A DNA stretch of 14,952 nt from Chloroflexota bacterium (GTDB lineage: Bacteria > Chloroflexota > Anaerolineae > Anaerolineales > Anaerolineaceae), in NCBI GenBank assembly GCA_011053085.1, contig DSBE01000356.1, positions 1 to 14,952 of the forward strand, read 5' to 3'. Position 1 is the first letter of the stretch; every line of letters starts with the position of its first letter. A program made the position numbers and the translations under genes. The notes below the pieces were generated by a model, which was given only the letters and a program-made list of their open reading frames with translations, was not told where the DNA came from and made no database searches. Positions 1 through 8,671 of the stretch are shown here, piece by piece.

Positions 1-418
1 GGTGATTGACCATGCCAGTGGGGAAGATATTACCACGGCAACGCTGACACAGATTTTGGCGCAACAAGAGAAACAAGACCTGGGAAGCATCCCTCAGGTT
101 CTGTTGCAGCGCATGGTGCAACTAAGCGGGTTGACCATTCATACGATGAGTGAGAGCATCCGTGCCTTTTTGGATCCGATTAATTACACGGATAATGAAG
201 TCGAACGCAGATTGCAAATCTTAAAGAAGCAGAACCGCATCAGTGAGATGGAAAGAAAAAGGTTGGTAGATATGTTGACTGATCCACGCCTTCATCCGGC
301 CCTGGTGAAAACTGAAGATGACCAACCTGCTGCAACTTTGCAGGATTTGCAGCGATTAATCGACCAGATCGATGCCCTTGAAGAAAAGTTACAGGCTATA
401 GAGCAGAACAAATCATAA
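1..418 (+). CDS. PhaR-like polyhydroxyalkanoate synthesis regulator, C-terminal part (5' partial)
   Basis: The reading frame is open from the left edge (codons in phase with base 2) and ends at TAA 416-418. The GTG at base 2 is more likely an internal valine than a start, because the visible protein begins in the middle of a domain. The first residues, SGEDITTATLTQILAQQE, match the PHA_gran_rgn/PhaR motif 'GEDITxxxLTQIxxxQE', which in the family follows an N-terminal DNA-binding segment lying outside this window. The tail, from about residue 110, is a heptad-like LQDLQRLIDQIDALEEKL stretch likely to form a coiled coil. PhaR proteins repress phasin and PHA-synthesis genes and bind PHA granules; whether that is the role here cannot be judged. 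The gene converges on cysN with 22 bp between the stop codons, so it is not part of the sugar operon. The family call rests on the short central motif. Confidence 0.72.
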   Translation, partial: VIDHASGEDITTATLTQILAQQEKQDLGSIPQVLLQRMVQLSGLTIHTMSESIRAFLDPINYTDNEVERRLQILKKQNRISEMERKRLVDMLTDPRLHPALVKTEDDQPAATLQDLQRLIDQIDALEEKLQAIEQNKS

Positions 419-440
419 GTTGAGGATCTGAGCGTCAATC

Positions 441-2255
441 TTAAGGGGCAAAAATAACCCCGTGTTCCATCAACAGTCCCTTAATCGATGTCACTGAAGT
501 GTTGAGGTCATCGTCGTCATCGATCTGAAAATCGGGATTGATGTCCGTTGTAACCCGACTGCCATTCCACACCACTTCTACTCGTTCATTACCAATGCTG
601 GAACGTATCAGATTGAGGTCTGCCTGGTCAATTTCGCGTGCTGTAACAATCAAAATAAGCCCGGCATCGATGAAGATGTGAGCGATTTCTGCGAGACGGC
701 GCATGTGTTCTTGCGGGTCATCGGTGGCGGCAAATAATTTTAAGTCTGCATCCACACCATAAATGACAGAGCCGATACCCAAAAAGTACACGAATTTTCC
801 TGATTGAAAGAGGGATTTCTCCAGTTGATGGGCTACTTCTTTGCGCCGGCTTTCTTCTGTGCCGGTGACGATGATCAAGCATGAGCGCTGGTTGTAACGC
901 TCTGAACGCTGGTACATTGAAACGGCGCTGTCGATCCATTTGCGTTCACGTAAAAAGATGGCTTCGCGAATTTGACTGCCTTCATCAGGCAAGGCTTCCA
1001 AAACGATGCCGCCACCGCGGATTTCATAGTCATCGACGATGACAAAACGGCTGGTGTCAGCCAGGCTTTCTGAGAGATCGCAAGCGATGGGGGCGTGAAG
1101 CAGAAGGACGCATTGAGCGACATCATGATGTTCGATGCGGTCTTTTTCCGTGCTTGAATAATCGGAGGCGTCAATGATCTTATCGATATGTTCGATGGTG
1201 CAGCGGACCTTGGCGGTGCCCAGTTTCAAATGATATTGCTTTTGGGGAACCATGGGTTTTTGCCCCAGCCAGACCAAACTGACACGCAGTCGTTTTGAAA
1301 CATAGGGGGGTTGTTCATCCACTTTGCTGGCGATTTCGCCGCGCTGGATGTAAATTTGTTTGGTCAGGGTGAAGCCGGTGGCGGAACCACTCATAACTTC
1401 ACCAGGCTGTTCAGCTGCGAAGGCTTCAAAAGAGTTAATAGTGGATACTTTTCCTGATGGATAGAAGATAACCCGGTCGCCAATCGCCAGTTTTCCTGAC
1501 GAGACGCTACCGGCGACGATACGGCGTGAATCACCATATTGTGTGAACTTGTAAATATCCTGCACAGGCATGCGGAAGGGTAGATCGACTGGCGGAGAGG
1601 CTTTCTGGAAAGAATCCAACGCGTCCAATAAGGTCTCGGACTGATACCAGGCAGTATCCTCGTTGTGAACCGCAATGTTTGCGCCCTGTATGCCGCTGAC
1701 CGGGATGTAGAACATAGGTTTGATGCCCAACTCATCCAAAAATTGCTGATAATCTGCAACTATGTTTTTAAAAACCCCTTCATCAAAATCGACCAGGTCC
1801 ATTTTATTGATCAATACTACAATCTGGCGGATCCCCAGCATCCATAACAAATAGCCGTGGCGGCGCGAGTTTTCCTGCACGCCTTCTTTGGCATCGATGA
1901 CCAGCACGGCCGCTTCAGCACGTGAGGCGCCAGTTACCATGTTTTTGATGAATTCGATATGGCCAGGGGCATCGATGATGATGTAATGGCGTTTGTTTGA
2001 ATGGAAAAAGACGCGGGCAGCATCGATGGTGATCGATTGTGCCTGTTCTTCTTTCAGGGCATCAATCAGATAAGCGTATTCGAAAGGCTGTGACTCGCGT
2101 TCACATCGTGCCTGGATTTGCTCCAGTTTTCCATCAGGCAGAGAGCCGGTTTCGGCCAGCAACCTGCCGACCACGGTGCTTTTCCCATGATCGACATGGC
2201 CGACAAAAACGATGTTCATTTGTTCGTTATTGGTTGGTTCGGTGCTTGCTGCCAT
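441..2255 (-). CDS. cysN: Sulfate adenylyltransferase subunit 1 (CysN) with a degenerate APS-kinase-like C-terminal domain
   Basis: This is the GTPase subunit of ATP sulfurylase, which couples GTP hydrolysis to formation of adenylyl sulfate (APS) by CysD. The GTPase motifs are intact: P-loop GHVDHGKST at residues 19-27, DAPGH at 95-99 and NKMD at 150-153. EF-Tu-like beta-barrel domains follow to about residue 440. Residues 458-604 (bases 441-884) align by eye along their length with the CysC protein of this same operon. The key sites are lost, however: the P-loop position reads GTEESRRKE instead of GLSGSGKST, and the DGD position reads GIG. The flanking scaffold ([24 protein letters not shown]) is kept, so this looks like a pseudo-kinase domain in a CysNC-type protein. 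Near the C-terminus there is a DDDDD run (579-583). The ATG at 2255 lies 2 bp beyond the cysD stop, with AAGGAT upstream. It is the last gene of the operon. Confidence 0.93.
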   Translation of the reverse strand: MAASTEPTNNEQMNIVFVGHVDHGKSTVVGRLLAETGSLPDGKLEQIQARCERESQPFEYAYLIDALKEEQAQSITIDAARVFFHSNKRHYIIIDAPGHIEFIKNMVTGASRAEAAVLVIDAKEGVQENSRRHGYLLWMLGIRQIVVLINKMDLVDFDEGVFKNIVADYQQFLDELGIKPMFYIPVSGIQGANIAVHNEDTAWYQSETLLDALDSFQKASPPVDLPFRMPVQDIYKFTQYGDSRRIVAGSVSSGKLAIGDRVIFYPSGKVSTINSFEAFAAEQPGEVMSGSATGFTLTKQIYIQRGEIASKVDEQPPYVSKRLRVSLVWLGQKPMVPQKQYHLKLGTAKVRCTIEHIDKIIDASDYSSTEKDRIEHHDVAQCVLLLHAPIACDLSESLADTSRFVIVDDYEIRGGGIVLEALPDEGSQIREAIFLRERKWIDSAVSMYQRSERYNQRSCLIIVTGTEESRRKEVAHQLEKSLFQSGKFVYFLGIGSVIYGVDADLKLFAATDDPQEHMRRLAEIAHIFIDAGLILIVTAREIDQADLNLIRSSIGNERVEVVWNGSRVTTDINPDFQIDDDDDLNTSVTSIKGLLMEHGVIFAP

Positions 2256-2257
2256 GT

Positions 2258-3154
2258 TTACATGTATCCTTCACGTCGTAATGATTCCAGGCCGCCGCCA
2301 TCTTCTTTGTCCTGCGCACGACCTTCACGTTCTGCAATTTTGGAGAAGCGGCCTGTCTTTAGTTCTTCGATGATCTCGCGCACATTGCGTGCTTCTGAGT
2401 TAACCGGAAAAGTGCAGGGATAGCAACCCAGAGAACGGTAACGGGTGCCTTCACCCTGGTTGTAATATAGAGAAACGGTGGGGATTTTTTCTCTTTCGAT
2501 GTACTCCCAGATATTGATCTCAGTCCAATCTAACAAGGGGTGGATGCGGACATTGGTGCCGGGGGCAAAATCGGTTTTGTATTGATTCCAAAATTCAGGG
2601 GGTTGTTCCGCAATGTGCCACTCATTTTGGCGGTCGCGCGGTGAGAAATAGCGTTCTTTAGAGCGAGAGCCTTCTTCATCAGCGCGGGCGCCAACGATCA
2701 CCCCGGTAAATGGTTCGGGGTTCTCCTCACGCTGGTACTCGCCGAGGGCATGGTTGAAGCGATACCGAACGCCATCACCGGTGAGTACACCGCGCAAGGC
2801 TTCGGTTTTCAACAACTGGCAGCAACTGATTCGGTCAATGGCACCATCGGGGAAGGTCTGCTTGTTCTCCAACGCCTGTTCATTGCTGCCAACGATCATG
2901 TTGATTTTCCACTCGCGAACGATGCGGTCACGATATTCGATCATTTCGGGAATTTTGAAATGCGTGTCGATATGGATCAGTGGGAAGGGAACATGGCCAT
3001 AGAACGCTTTGCGTGCCAGCCACAAAAGTACTGTCGAATCTTTGCCCATTGACCATAGCATGCCAAGATTTTTGAAATTGGCATAGGCTTCACGAAATAT
3101 GTAAACGGAGATATTTTCTAATTCCTGTAAATGATCCATGTGGTTTCCAGTCAT
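2258..3154 (-). CDS. cysD: Sulfate adenylyltransferase subunit 2 (CysD)
   Basis: This is the catalytic subunit of ATP sulfurylase (ATP + sulfate to APS + PPi), a PP-loop ATPase that pairs with CysN encoded just downstream. The PP-loop reads SMGKDST (residues 35-41) where the common form is SGGKDS. Other CysD signatures are [16 protein letters not shown] (61-76), [14 protein letters not shown] (155-168), [11 protein letters not shown] (238-248) and the terminal RREGYM. The 298-residue length is normal for the family. The ATG at 3154 overlaps the cysC stop as ATGA, but an ATG at 3139 (residue 6) with GGAAA just upstream is an equally good start. APS made here is the substrate for the neighbouring CysC. 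No sulfite-forming APS or PAPS reductase is in the window, so use for sulfation is as likely as use for assimilation. Confidence 0.95.
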   Translation of the reverse strand: MTGNHMDHLQELENISVYIFREAYANFKNLGMLWSMGKDSTVLLWLARKAFYGHVPFPLIHIDTHFKIPEMIEYRDRIVREWKINMIVGSNEQALENKQTFPDGAIDRISCCQLLKTEALRGVLTGDGVRYRFNHALGEYQREENPEPFTGVIVGARADEEGSRSKERYFSPRDRQNEWHIAEQPPEFWNQYKTDFAPGTNVRIHPLLDWTEINIWEYIEREKIPTVSLYYNQGEGTRYRSLGCYPCTFPVNSEARNVREIIEELKTGRFSKIAEREGRAQDKEDGGGLESLRREGYM

Positions 3155-3774
3155 TGTTTAGGATTGATACTGTGATGAATGATGTTCTTTTCGCACAGGT
3201 AGTCTATCACATCCTGAGTGCATTGTTCGGGGGTCTTTTCTGCGGAAAACAGGTGGATTTCAGGATGTTGCGGGGGTTCATAGGCAGCATCAATGCCGGT
3301 GAAGTTGGTGATGATTCCGGCACGCGCTTTTTGGTACAGTCCTTTGGGGTCGCGCTGCTCGCAAACCCGCAGGGGGCAATCAACGAATATTTCAATAAAT
3401 TCACCGGCGGGCAGCAGTGCCCTTATCTGGTCTCTGTCAGCGTGTAAAGGGCTGATAAAGGCGGTTAACACCAATAAACCAGCCTGGTTGAACAATTTGC
3501 ACACTTCGCCAATGCGGCGGATGTTTTCATGGCGGTCTGCTTCGCTGAAAGTCAGGTCTTTGTTCAACCCGGTGCGAACTGTGTCGCCATCCAGCAAGTA
3601 GGTATGGGCAAGATAGATTTGATTTAGCTGGTATTCAACCAGATTGGCAATGGTTGATTTCCCGCTGCCTGAAAGGCCTGTGAACCATAATACGGCGGGT
3701 TGGTGGCCTTTAATGCGCAACCGATCTGAGCGTGATAACATTTGCTGATGGGGGTGTAAATGTAATTTGTCCAT
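3151..3774 (-). CDS. cysC: Adenylyl-sulfate kinase (CysC)
   Basis: This enzyme phosphorylates APS with ATP to give PAPS, the sulfuryl donor for sulfotransferases. All kinase motifs are present in the 207-residue protein: Walker [10 protein letters not shown] (residues 33-41), DGD (62-64), [11 protein letters not shown] (81-91), [12 protein letters not shown] (107-118), the lid [10 protein letters not shown] (144-153) and [11 protein letters not shown] (158-168). The reading frame stays open further upstream, but that stretch runs inside the preceding oxidoreductase gene in another frame and does not resemble CysC. The ATG at 3774 gives the usual N-terminal lead before VLWFTG, 19 bp after the oxidoreductase stop. 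No clear Shine-Dalgarno site is visible. The 3' end overlaps cysD by 4 bp. The presence of this intact kinase makes the degenerate copy fused to CysN dispensable for catalysis. Confidence 0.95.
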   Translation of the reverse strand: MDKLHLHPHQQMLSRSDRLRIKGHQPAVLWFTGLSGSGKSTIANLVEYQLNQIYLAHTYLLDGDTVRTGLNKDLTFSEADRHENIRRIGEVCKLFNQAGLLVLTAFISPLHADRDQIRALLPAGEFIEIFVDCPLRVCEQRDPKGLYQKARAGIITNFTGIDAAYEPPQHPEIHLFSAEKTPEQCTQDVIDYLCEKNIIHHSINPKQ

Positions 3775-3793
3775 AATGACTGGCAGAATTATA

Positions 3794-4846
3794 TCAGACC
3801 GGGCTGTTGGCATAAATTTGGTGGACCAACGCCAATGCGCGCAGGGCGTCCGCAGAATTGCCGGATGCCAATGGTTGGTCATTGATGATGGCGGCGACAA
3901 AATCTTCAAATTCAAGGCGCCACGAATCATCGATGCCAAAGTAAATGGTTTCCTCGCGGGGTTTTCCCAACGAGCGGGTCTTGTTTTCAAACTCCCGCCG
4001 CGCATAGGTCAAAGTTTCGTCTCCATAGCTTCTGGTAGATGACAGGATTCCGTTCAGGTTTATATACCCATTCTGAAGGCAGATTTCAAGCGAAAAAGTG
4101 TGTTTCCATTGGGTGGCTGATGAATGCAGCAATGCAACCTGGTTGTTGTCGTTGCGTAAGATAGCGAAGGCATTGTCCTCTACCGGCACCTGCCAGTAAG
4201 AGTTGGTGGTGAGGCTTTGAACTTGCTGGAAATCACCGCAAAAATACAAGAACAAATCCACCATGTGGATACCCTGGTCGATCAAAATGCCGCCACCTGA
4301 GAGTTCAAGGTCATTGCGCCAGGAGTCCGGGTAATAGAGTCCGCCAGCTTTTCCATAGACCCCACGCATCCAAAGGATATTGCCGAAATGGCCAGCATCG
4401 ATCATGTGTTTGGCTTCCATGATGGAATAATGTTTACGGTGGTTGAATCCATACATTAAGACCAATTCGGGATGGGCTTGTTCTACCTCGATCACCGATA
4501 GCATTTCTTCAATCGTGCGTGCAGGTGGTTTCTCGCAGAAGACGTGCTTGCCCGCCTTCAGCGCTGCCTTGACCACCTGCGGCGCAATGTGGTTGTAGGT
4601 ACAGATGATGACCGCATCAATATCTGCCTCAACAATCAACTTGCGGTAATCATCATAGATAATCTGGTCAGGATAGGTTTTTTCCAAACCGGGAACAACG
4701 TCACACAGGGCAGCAACAGAGAGGTTGGGATTCTTAGTTGCCTCCTCGTAACGAATCCCACCCATCTTTCCCATACCAACAATACCCACTTTAATGGGCA
4801 GCTTGAAAGGTTTCTTTTTGGGGTGTAGTGAGAGCTTTGATAGCAT
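3794..4846 (-). CDS. Gfo/Idh/MocA-family NAD(P)-dependent oxidoreductase
   Basis: A 350-residue sugar dehydrogenase-like protein. The N-terminal Rossmann fold carries VGIVGMGKMG (residues 20-29). It is followed by the family's EKP motif (105-107) at the cofactor and active site, then GFNHRKHY (133-140) and GGGILIDQGIHMVDL (184-198), whose His194 is in the usual catalytic-base position. These enzymes oxidise or reduce hydroxyls of free or nucleotide-linked sugars or cyclitols; the substrate here is unknown. An upstream in-frame TTG (4879) would overlap the SIS gene by 20 bp. I prefer the ATG at 4846, which leaves a 13-bp gap, although neither start has a strong ribosome site. Its place between an SIS isomerase and cysC suggests it works on the sugar phosphate or sugar nucleotide handled by this operon. 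Confidence 0.88.
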   Translation of the reverse strand: MLSKLSLHPKKKPFKLPIKVGIVGMGKMGGIRYEEATKNPNLSVAALCDVVPGLEKTYPDQIIYDDYRKLIVEADIDAVIICTYNHIAPQVVKAALKAGKHVFCEKPPARTIEEMLSVIEVEQAHPELVLMYGFNHRKHYSIMEAKHMIDAGHFGNILWMRGVYGKAGGLYYPDSWRNDLELSGGGILIDQGIHMVDLFLYFCGDFQQVQSLTTNSYWQVPVEDNAFAILRNDNNQVALLHSSATQWKHTFSLEICLQNGYINLNGILSSTRSYGDETLTYARREFENKTRSLGKPREETIYFGIDDSWRLEFEDFVAAIINDQPLASGNSADALRALALVHQIYANSPV

Positions 4847-4859
4847 GATTGATTTCAGG

Positions 4860-5480
4860 TCAATGGGAAAGAGAACCAACCCTTGACAGGCGCAGATAGG
4901 TATAGATCAGGTGGTCGAGGATTTGGAAGATATCTTCTACCGGCCCATATTCACCCAGTGGGGTGGGGATATGGAAATGGATGTCAGCCAGACTGCCAAT
5001 TTTCCCGCCACTGAATCCTGTGCAGGCAATCACCGTCGCGCCGTTGTCTTTGGCGTATTGACAGGCATGGACGACATTGGGGCTGTTACCACTCACCGAC
5101 AGGCCTACCACGATGTCACCAGGCTGCATAAAAATTTCTAATTGGCGAATGAAAATGTTCTCGAAGCCTTCATCATTACTGACACAGGTGAGTAAAGCCA
5201 AATTATCCACCAGTGAAACAGCTCGTAAAGGTTTGTGTTGGTTGGTGCGGGTGTTTACCGCCATGTCGGAAGCAAAGTGTGTGGCGGTTACCGCACTGCC
5301 GCCATTGCCCAAAAAGTAAATGGTTTTTTCGTTCTCTGCAGCGGTTGAGAACGCGTCTATGATTTGCTCGATGATGGAAACATCAATTGCCTGGAGGATA
5401 TCTGCCAGATAGGCAAGGTATGCGCTGGCAAATTGCGCGCTTGAATGGGTGGCATTAAACAAAGTAACCAGATCAGCCAT
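4860..5480 (-). CDS. SIS-domain sugar isomerase, GmhA (phosphoheptose isomerase)-like
   Basis: A 206-residue single-domain SIS protein resembling D-sedoheptulose-7-phosphate isomerase. Visible sugar-phosphate-binding loops are FLGNGGSA (residues 56-63) and SVSGNSPN (128-135). The C-terminal helix reads YGPVEDIFQILDHLI (178-192). By alignment to E. coli GmhA, the metal-ligand positions (His, Glu, Gln, His) correspond to His68, Asp72, Glu182 and His190. Two of the four are therefore conservative changes, and the substrate may differ from sedoheptulose 7-phosphate. No other heptose genes (hldE, gmhB, hldD) are in the window. The ATG at 5480 has AGGA upstream and lies 4 bp past the methyltransferase stop, which supports co-translation. 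I am confident of the SIS fold and less so of the exact reaction. Confidence 0.85.
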   Translation of the reverse strand: MADLVTLFNATHSSAQFASAYLAYLADILQAIDVSIIEQIIDAFSTAAENEKTIYFLGNGGSAVTATHFASDMAVNTRTNQHKPLRAVSLVDNLALLTCVSNDEGFENIFIRQLEIFMQPGDIVVGLSVSGNSPNVVHACQYAKDNGATVIACTGFSGGKIGSLADIHFHIPTPLGEYGPVEDIFQILDHLIYTYLRLSRVGSLSH

Positions 5481-5484
5481 AAGT

Positions 5485-6486
5485 TCAGTCCTTTTTTTGT
5501 GCTACCAGACGCAGATGCGAACTTAACAAATTCGCCTGGAGGAATTGTTGCAGATTTTGTTTTGCCAGGTCATCACGGTTATCAAAGAAGTACCTGACAC
5601 TTTTGGGCAATACCAATTCAGGAGTCTGTTGATACGTGGCAGCGACGGTTTCAACATCCAGTTGACCGGGCGTTGATATTTCGAAGATAGAGAGATTGTG
5701 TTCACGTAATAACAACTTGATTCCTTCTACTGATAGCAGATTCAGGTGTTCGATGGGTACAATGGTCGGGCAATACTCTCCCAGGATCTGGATATCAAAA
5801 CCACTGCCCACACGGGTGGTCATCAGGAGGAAACCACCAGACTGCAATTTCTTCCTGATGGTTTCAAAAAATTTTCGGGGTGAGTATTGATGTTCGAGGA
5901 TATCAAAGGCGGTGAGGATACTGACAGATTCATCATTAACATCATCAAGAAAGTCATAAGCCCGGCTTTGTTCGTCTGACTCCGCTGCAAACCTGGGCGC
6001 CACTGACGAAACCTCCCATTCTGCCTGTTGGCTAAGTAGTGTCAGGAAGTTGGCGGAACGGGTTTCCAGATCGAGGATTGATATTGTTTTTCTCTTCGGG
6101 ATTCGAATGGCGATCGAATCGATCCAGCTGGCACGGTAGGCAGACAGTCGTTCGTAATTCGTCTGCATGGTTTGCATATACGAAGAAGATTGCCGGTAAA
6201 GTGCTGCAGGTGATTCATTCAGGTACCAGGAAAGCTGGCTCAGGTTGGGCCGGTTGCTGACAAACAAAGATGAGCATTGCTGGCATTCAGCATAATGAAA
6301 CCGCCATTTGTCAAATGCCGGGGTGATTTCTTGGCTGCCACAGGCGGGGCATTCTGTTAATTCGACGAATTGAGACCTGTCAAGGACAAAAGCACTTTCA
6401 CGGGCAAGTTCACGAAAAGGCTGGTAGGTGCCAGGTGGGTGAATTTCTAAATCACTGATGGAGTCATTGTATGTGACCTGACGCAT
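5485..6486 (-). CDS. Zinc-ribbon, class I SAM methyltransferase-like protein with degenerate motif I
   Basis: A 333-residue protein. A CPACG...CQQC zinc-ribbon-like pair (Cys46/49 and Cys68/71) precedes a Methyltransf_23-like Rossmann domain. The post-motifs look right: FDILEH (194-199), RKKLQSGGFLLMTT (211-224) and IEHLNLLSVEGIKLLL (245-260). This N-terminal zinc ribbon plus methyltransferase arrangement is common among sugar and antibiotic C-methyltransferases. The SAM-binding glycine motif, however, which should read roughly hhDhGxGxG, is SILDLETRSANFL (136-148) with no glycine. Activity is therefore doubtful, or SAM is bound differently. Translation from TTG 6495 is possible, but ATG 6486 with AAAGGA 12 bp upstream is preferred. 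A 74-bp gap separates it from the preceding fusion gene. Its role in the operon is inferred only from position. Confidence 0.75.
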   Translation of the reverse strand: MRQVTYNDSISDLEIHPPGTYQPFRELARESAFVLDRSQFVELTECPACGSQEITPAFDKWRFHYAECQQCSSLFVSNRPNLSQLSWYLNESPAALYRQSSSYMQTMQTNYERLSAYRASWIDSIAIRIPKRKTISILDLETRSANFLTLLSQQAEWEVSSVAPRFAAESDEQSRAYDFLDDVNDESVSILTAFDILEHQYSPRKFFETIRKKLQSGGFLLMTTRVGSGFDIQILGEYCPTIVPIEHLNLLSVEGIKLLLREHNLSIFEISTPGQLDVETVAATYQQTPELVLPKSVRYFFDNRDDLAKQNLQQFLQANLLSSHLRLVAQKKD

Positions 6487-6560
6487 GGGTTGCAAAAATC
6501 CTTTGTCTGCGAGTATGGCAGTGACAGATGGTTCGTTGCATTGGATTATAACACGGTGGA

Positions 6561-7682
6561 TTAATTGTGAAAATTGGCTTTGGCGCGCACGACCGTATTA
6601 TCAGGGACATCGGCAGTTAAGGTTACGCCCGAAGCGATGACTGAGTTGCTTCCGATGGTGAGTCTGGGTTCGATGTAAATACCGGTACCGAAGCGAACAC
6701 TGCTGCCGATGGTAACCCCGCCTGACATGGCGACACCGGGCCCGAAGGTGCAATGCGAGCCCATTTTATTGTGGTGTTCAATATTCACATACGCAGATAG
6801 AAAATTATTATCTCCTATTTGCGACTCAGGCCCCAGCCGGCAGAATGCCATAATCATGTTACCAGTTCCCATGCCTGCATTGACGCCAATGATGGCGGAG
6901 GGATCGATGATGTTCACAAAAGGTATGCCGAGGGTGGTTAACCTCTCAAACAATTCGCGCCGTGTTGGCAAAATGCCGACAGCAAGAGCAGCCTTGTCAA
7001 AGAAATTCTGGTCAAAAAGAGATTTGGCTCTATCCAGATTGCCCAACACTGGCACTCCCATGATGGTGGTATTTTGCAGGGCAGGATTGTCGTCAAGAAT
7101 GGCAACGGCGGTTTGTTGCGGGATCCTGGCAAGAATGTCCAACACGAGACAGGCTACATTACCACCGCCCAGAATCAAAATGCGTTCAGTGGCATTGGAA
7201 AACCCCTGGTTGGCTTGTTTCTCCGCCGTTGTCGATTTCTGTTGCAGATAAGCTTGTACGACTTCTTCTGTTATCCGATTGTCGGCAGATACCCGGCGTT
7301 CCATCTCCTGTGGGGGGATGTTGTGTCTCTGGGCGAGAATTTCAGCTTTCCTGGTCCAACGATTATCAGCGGTTTGTTGCAGAGATTGGGGTTTCGCTTC
7401 TTCGGTCTTTGTCTCCACTGATAGAAGGTTTTGAATATCCTCATTCGGTTGGTCTGTCAAGGCAGCGATCACCTCACCAACTGTGACCTGGCTGCCAGCT
7501 TCGACTAACGGGACGAAAAAGCCCGGGTCTGTGGCATGAAAATCGTAGGTGGATTTTGTGGTTTCAAAGGTCGCTAATAATTCACCCTTGTTGACGAATT
7601 CTTTGGGTTGCTTGTGCCATTCAACCAGGTTCATTTGTTCTTCATTAACATTCACCATGGGAGCATACAGTAAAACACTCAT
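6561..7682 (-). CDS. Lipoyl domain - E3/E1-binding-like domain - NeuD/PglD-type sugar acyltransferase fusion
   Basis: A 373-residue three-part protein. Residues 1-77 form a biotinyl/lipoyl domain whose hairpin reads FETTKST, with Lys43 in the lipoate position. Residues about 107-147 resemble the peripheral subunit-binding domain of E2 proteins (RKAEILAQRHNIPP, then NRITEEVVQAYL), with Q- and K-rich linkers either side. Residues 166-373 are a complete NeuD/PglD/VioB-type acyltransferase: a nucleotide-sugar-binding Rossmann part starting RILILGGGNVACLVLDIL, then left-handed beta-helix hexapeptides (FGPGVAMSGGVTIGSSVRFG). His303 in NIEHH aligns with the catalytic His125 of Campylobacter PglD. 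The normal E2 acyltransferase core (HXXXDG motif) is absent. The start overlaps the E1-beta stop as ATGA. The architecture implies a shuttle of acyl groups from E1 through lipoate to a sugar amine or hydroxyl. An acetyl-CoA donor with a purely structural lipoyl arm is the alternative. Confidence 0.88.
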   Translation of the reverse strand: MSVLLYAPMVNVNEEQMNLVEWHKQPKEFVNKGELLATFETTKSTYDFHATDPGFFVPLVEAGSQVTVGEVIAALTDQPNEDIQNLLSVETKTEEAKPQSLQQTADNRWTRKAEILAQRHNIPPQEMERRVSADNRITEEVVQAYLQQKSTTAEKQANQGFSNATERILILGGGNVACLVLDILARIPQQTAVAILDDNPALQNTTIMGVPVLGNLDRAKSLFDQNFFDKAALAVGILPTRRELFERLTTLGIPFVNIIDPSAIIGVNAGMGTGNMIMAFCRLGPESQIGDNNFLSAYVNIEHHNKMGSHCTFGPGVAMSGGVTIGSSVRFGTGIYIEPRLTIGSNSVIASGVTLTADVPDNTVVRAKANFHN

Positions 7683-8671
7683 GACAACACCTCGTAGATT
7701 TTCTGTTCAATTTTTTGCAGATTCGGCAAATGCAACTGCTCCAAAGCCTGGGTGGCAGGGATGATTGTATTTTCAGCATGGATGACGGCGATCGGCGCGG
7801 TCAAACGGTTTAGCATTGCATGTTGCAGGTCGTATGCAATTTGCGCGCCCCAACCGAAGGGGCCGGCACCTTCTTCCACGATGACTACCCGCCCAGTATG
7901 GCTGGCTGAGACAGCCAGCGTTGGGTGTGCCTTTTGGTTAAGGGATGACGGAACCAGGACGTCCAACCAGATTTCTTCCTCTGCCATTTTTTGTAACAAC
8001 GCTGGCAGCCAGAGCGCACCGCCGTAGGTTATCAGGGTAAGGTCAGCGGTTTTTTCTGTGTTATTGGTTAATCTAACCAAAGGGAATGATTCGTCACTCA
8101 GGTTTACCGCGAAGGGTGAATTGGCTGGCGTGATGAGTTCCTGGCTGTAGAGAAGTTTGTGTTCCAAAAATAACACAGGGCCCGGTTGTTGTATCGCAGA
8201 TGCCAACATCAACCCCGGATCATGGTAAATAGATGGCGCAAGAATGGTGATGTGGGGGATGCCAAGAAATAATTTTTCCAAGCATTGGCTGTGTGTGGGA
8301 CCGTAACCTCTGCCGCCGCCAACCGGCATACGGATGACCAGGTGGTATTCAAGGGCTGATTGATACATAGCGGCGAATTTGGCGGCATAGTTAATGATCT
8401 GATCAGCGCCAAGGGTGATAAAGTCGCCAAACATGATCTCCACAATGGGTTTCAAGCCACGTAAAGCCATGCCGTTTGCGACGCCAATAAAGCCAGCTTC
8501 GCTGATCGGCGTGGTGATGACGCGGTCCGGGAATTTGGTGGAGAGTCCTTTGGTGACTTTAAAAGCGCCGCCATAGGGATCAAGAATATCTTCACCCATC
8601 ACAAGCACGGTCGAGTCGACTGACAAGAGTTGTTGCAGGTGCAGTTGCAGGCTTCCTAAGTAGGTGGTCAT
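7679..8671 (-). CDS. 2-oxoacid dehydrogenase E1 component, beta subunit-like (transketolase fold)
   Basis: A 330-residue homologue of PdhB/AcoB/BkdB, the partner of the E1-alpha gene with which it overlaps by 4 bp (ATGA). Family signatures are VMGEDILDPYGGAF (residues 24-37), TPISEAGFIGVANGMAL (54-70) with Glu58 in the position that activates thiamine diphosphate, GGGRGYGPTHSQ (118-129) and VIVEEGAGPFGWGAQI (263-278). In alpha2beta2 E1 enzymes this subunit completes the thiamine diphosphate site, and its C-terminal domain docks on the E2 subunit-binding domain. That fits the lipoyl fusion protein encoded immediately downstream. The substrate 2-oxoacid cannot be deduced. The length is close to the roughly 325-residue family norm and nothing looks broken. 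Confidence 0.92.
   Translation of the reverse strand: MTTYLGSLQLHLQQLLSVDSTVLVMGEDILDPYGGAFKVTKGLSTKFPDRVITTPISEAGFIGVANGMALRGLKPIVEIMFGDFITLGADQIINYAAKFAAMYQSALEYHLVIRMPVGGGRGYGPTHSQCLEKLFLGIPHITILAPSIYHDPGLMLASAIQQPGPVLFLEHKLLYSQELITPANSPFAVNLSDESFPLVRLTNNTEKTADLTLITYGGALWLPALLQKMAEEEIWLDVLVPSSLNQKAHPTLAVSASHTGRVVIVEEGAGPFGWGAQIAYDLQHAMLNRLTAPIAVIHAENTIIPATQALEQLHLPNLQKIEQKIYEVLS

Noticed and set aside
314..417. Possible leucine-zipper partner or separate small protein at the end of the PhaR-like frame
   Set aside because: It is continuous with the PhaR-like frame and is simply its C-terminal coiled coil.
445..461. GGGG-N9-CCCC hairpin between the converging PhaR-like and cysN genes
   Set aside because: The stem is only 4 bp, there is no T tract on either strand, and it lies inside the cysN coding end, so it is not a convincing terminator.
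3775..4005. N-terminal extension of the cysC reading frame on the minus strand
   Set aside because: It lies in another frame of the upstream oxidoreductase gene and has no similarity to APS kinase; the ATG at 3774 gives a normal N-terminus.
6709..7251. 180-codon open frame on the plus strand opposite the lipoyl-acyltransferase gene
   Set aside because: Composition and lack of motifs mark it as the antisense shadow of the hexapeptide-repeat coding sequence.
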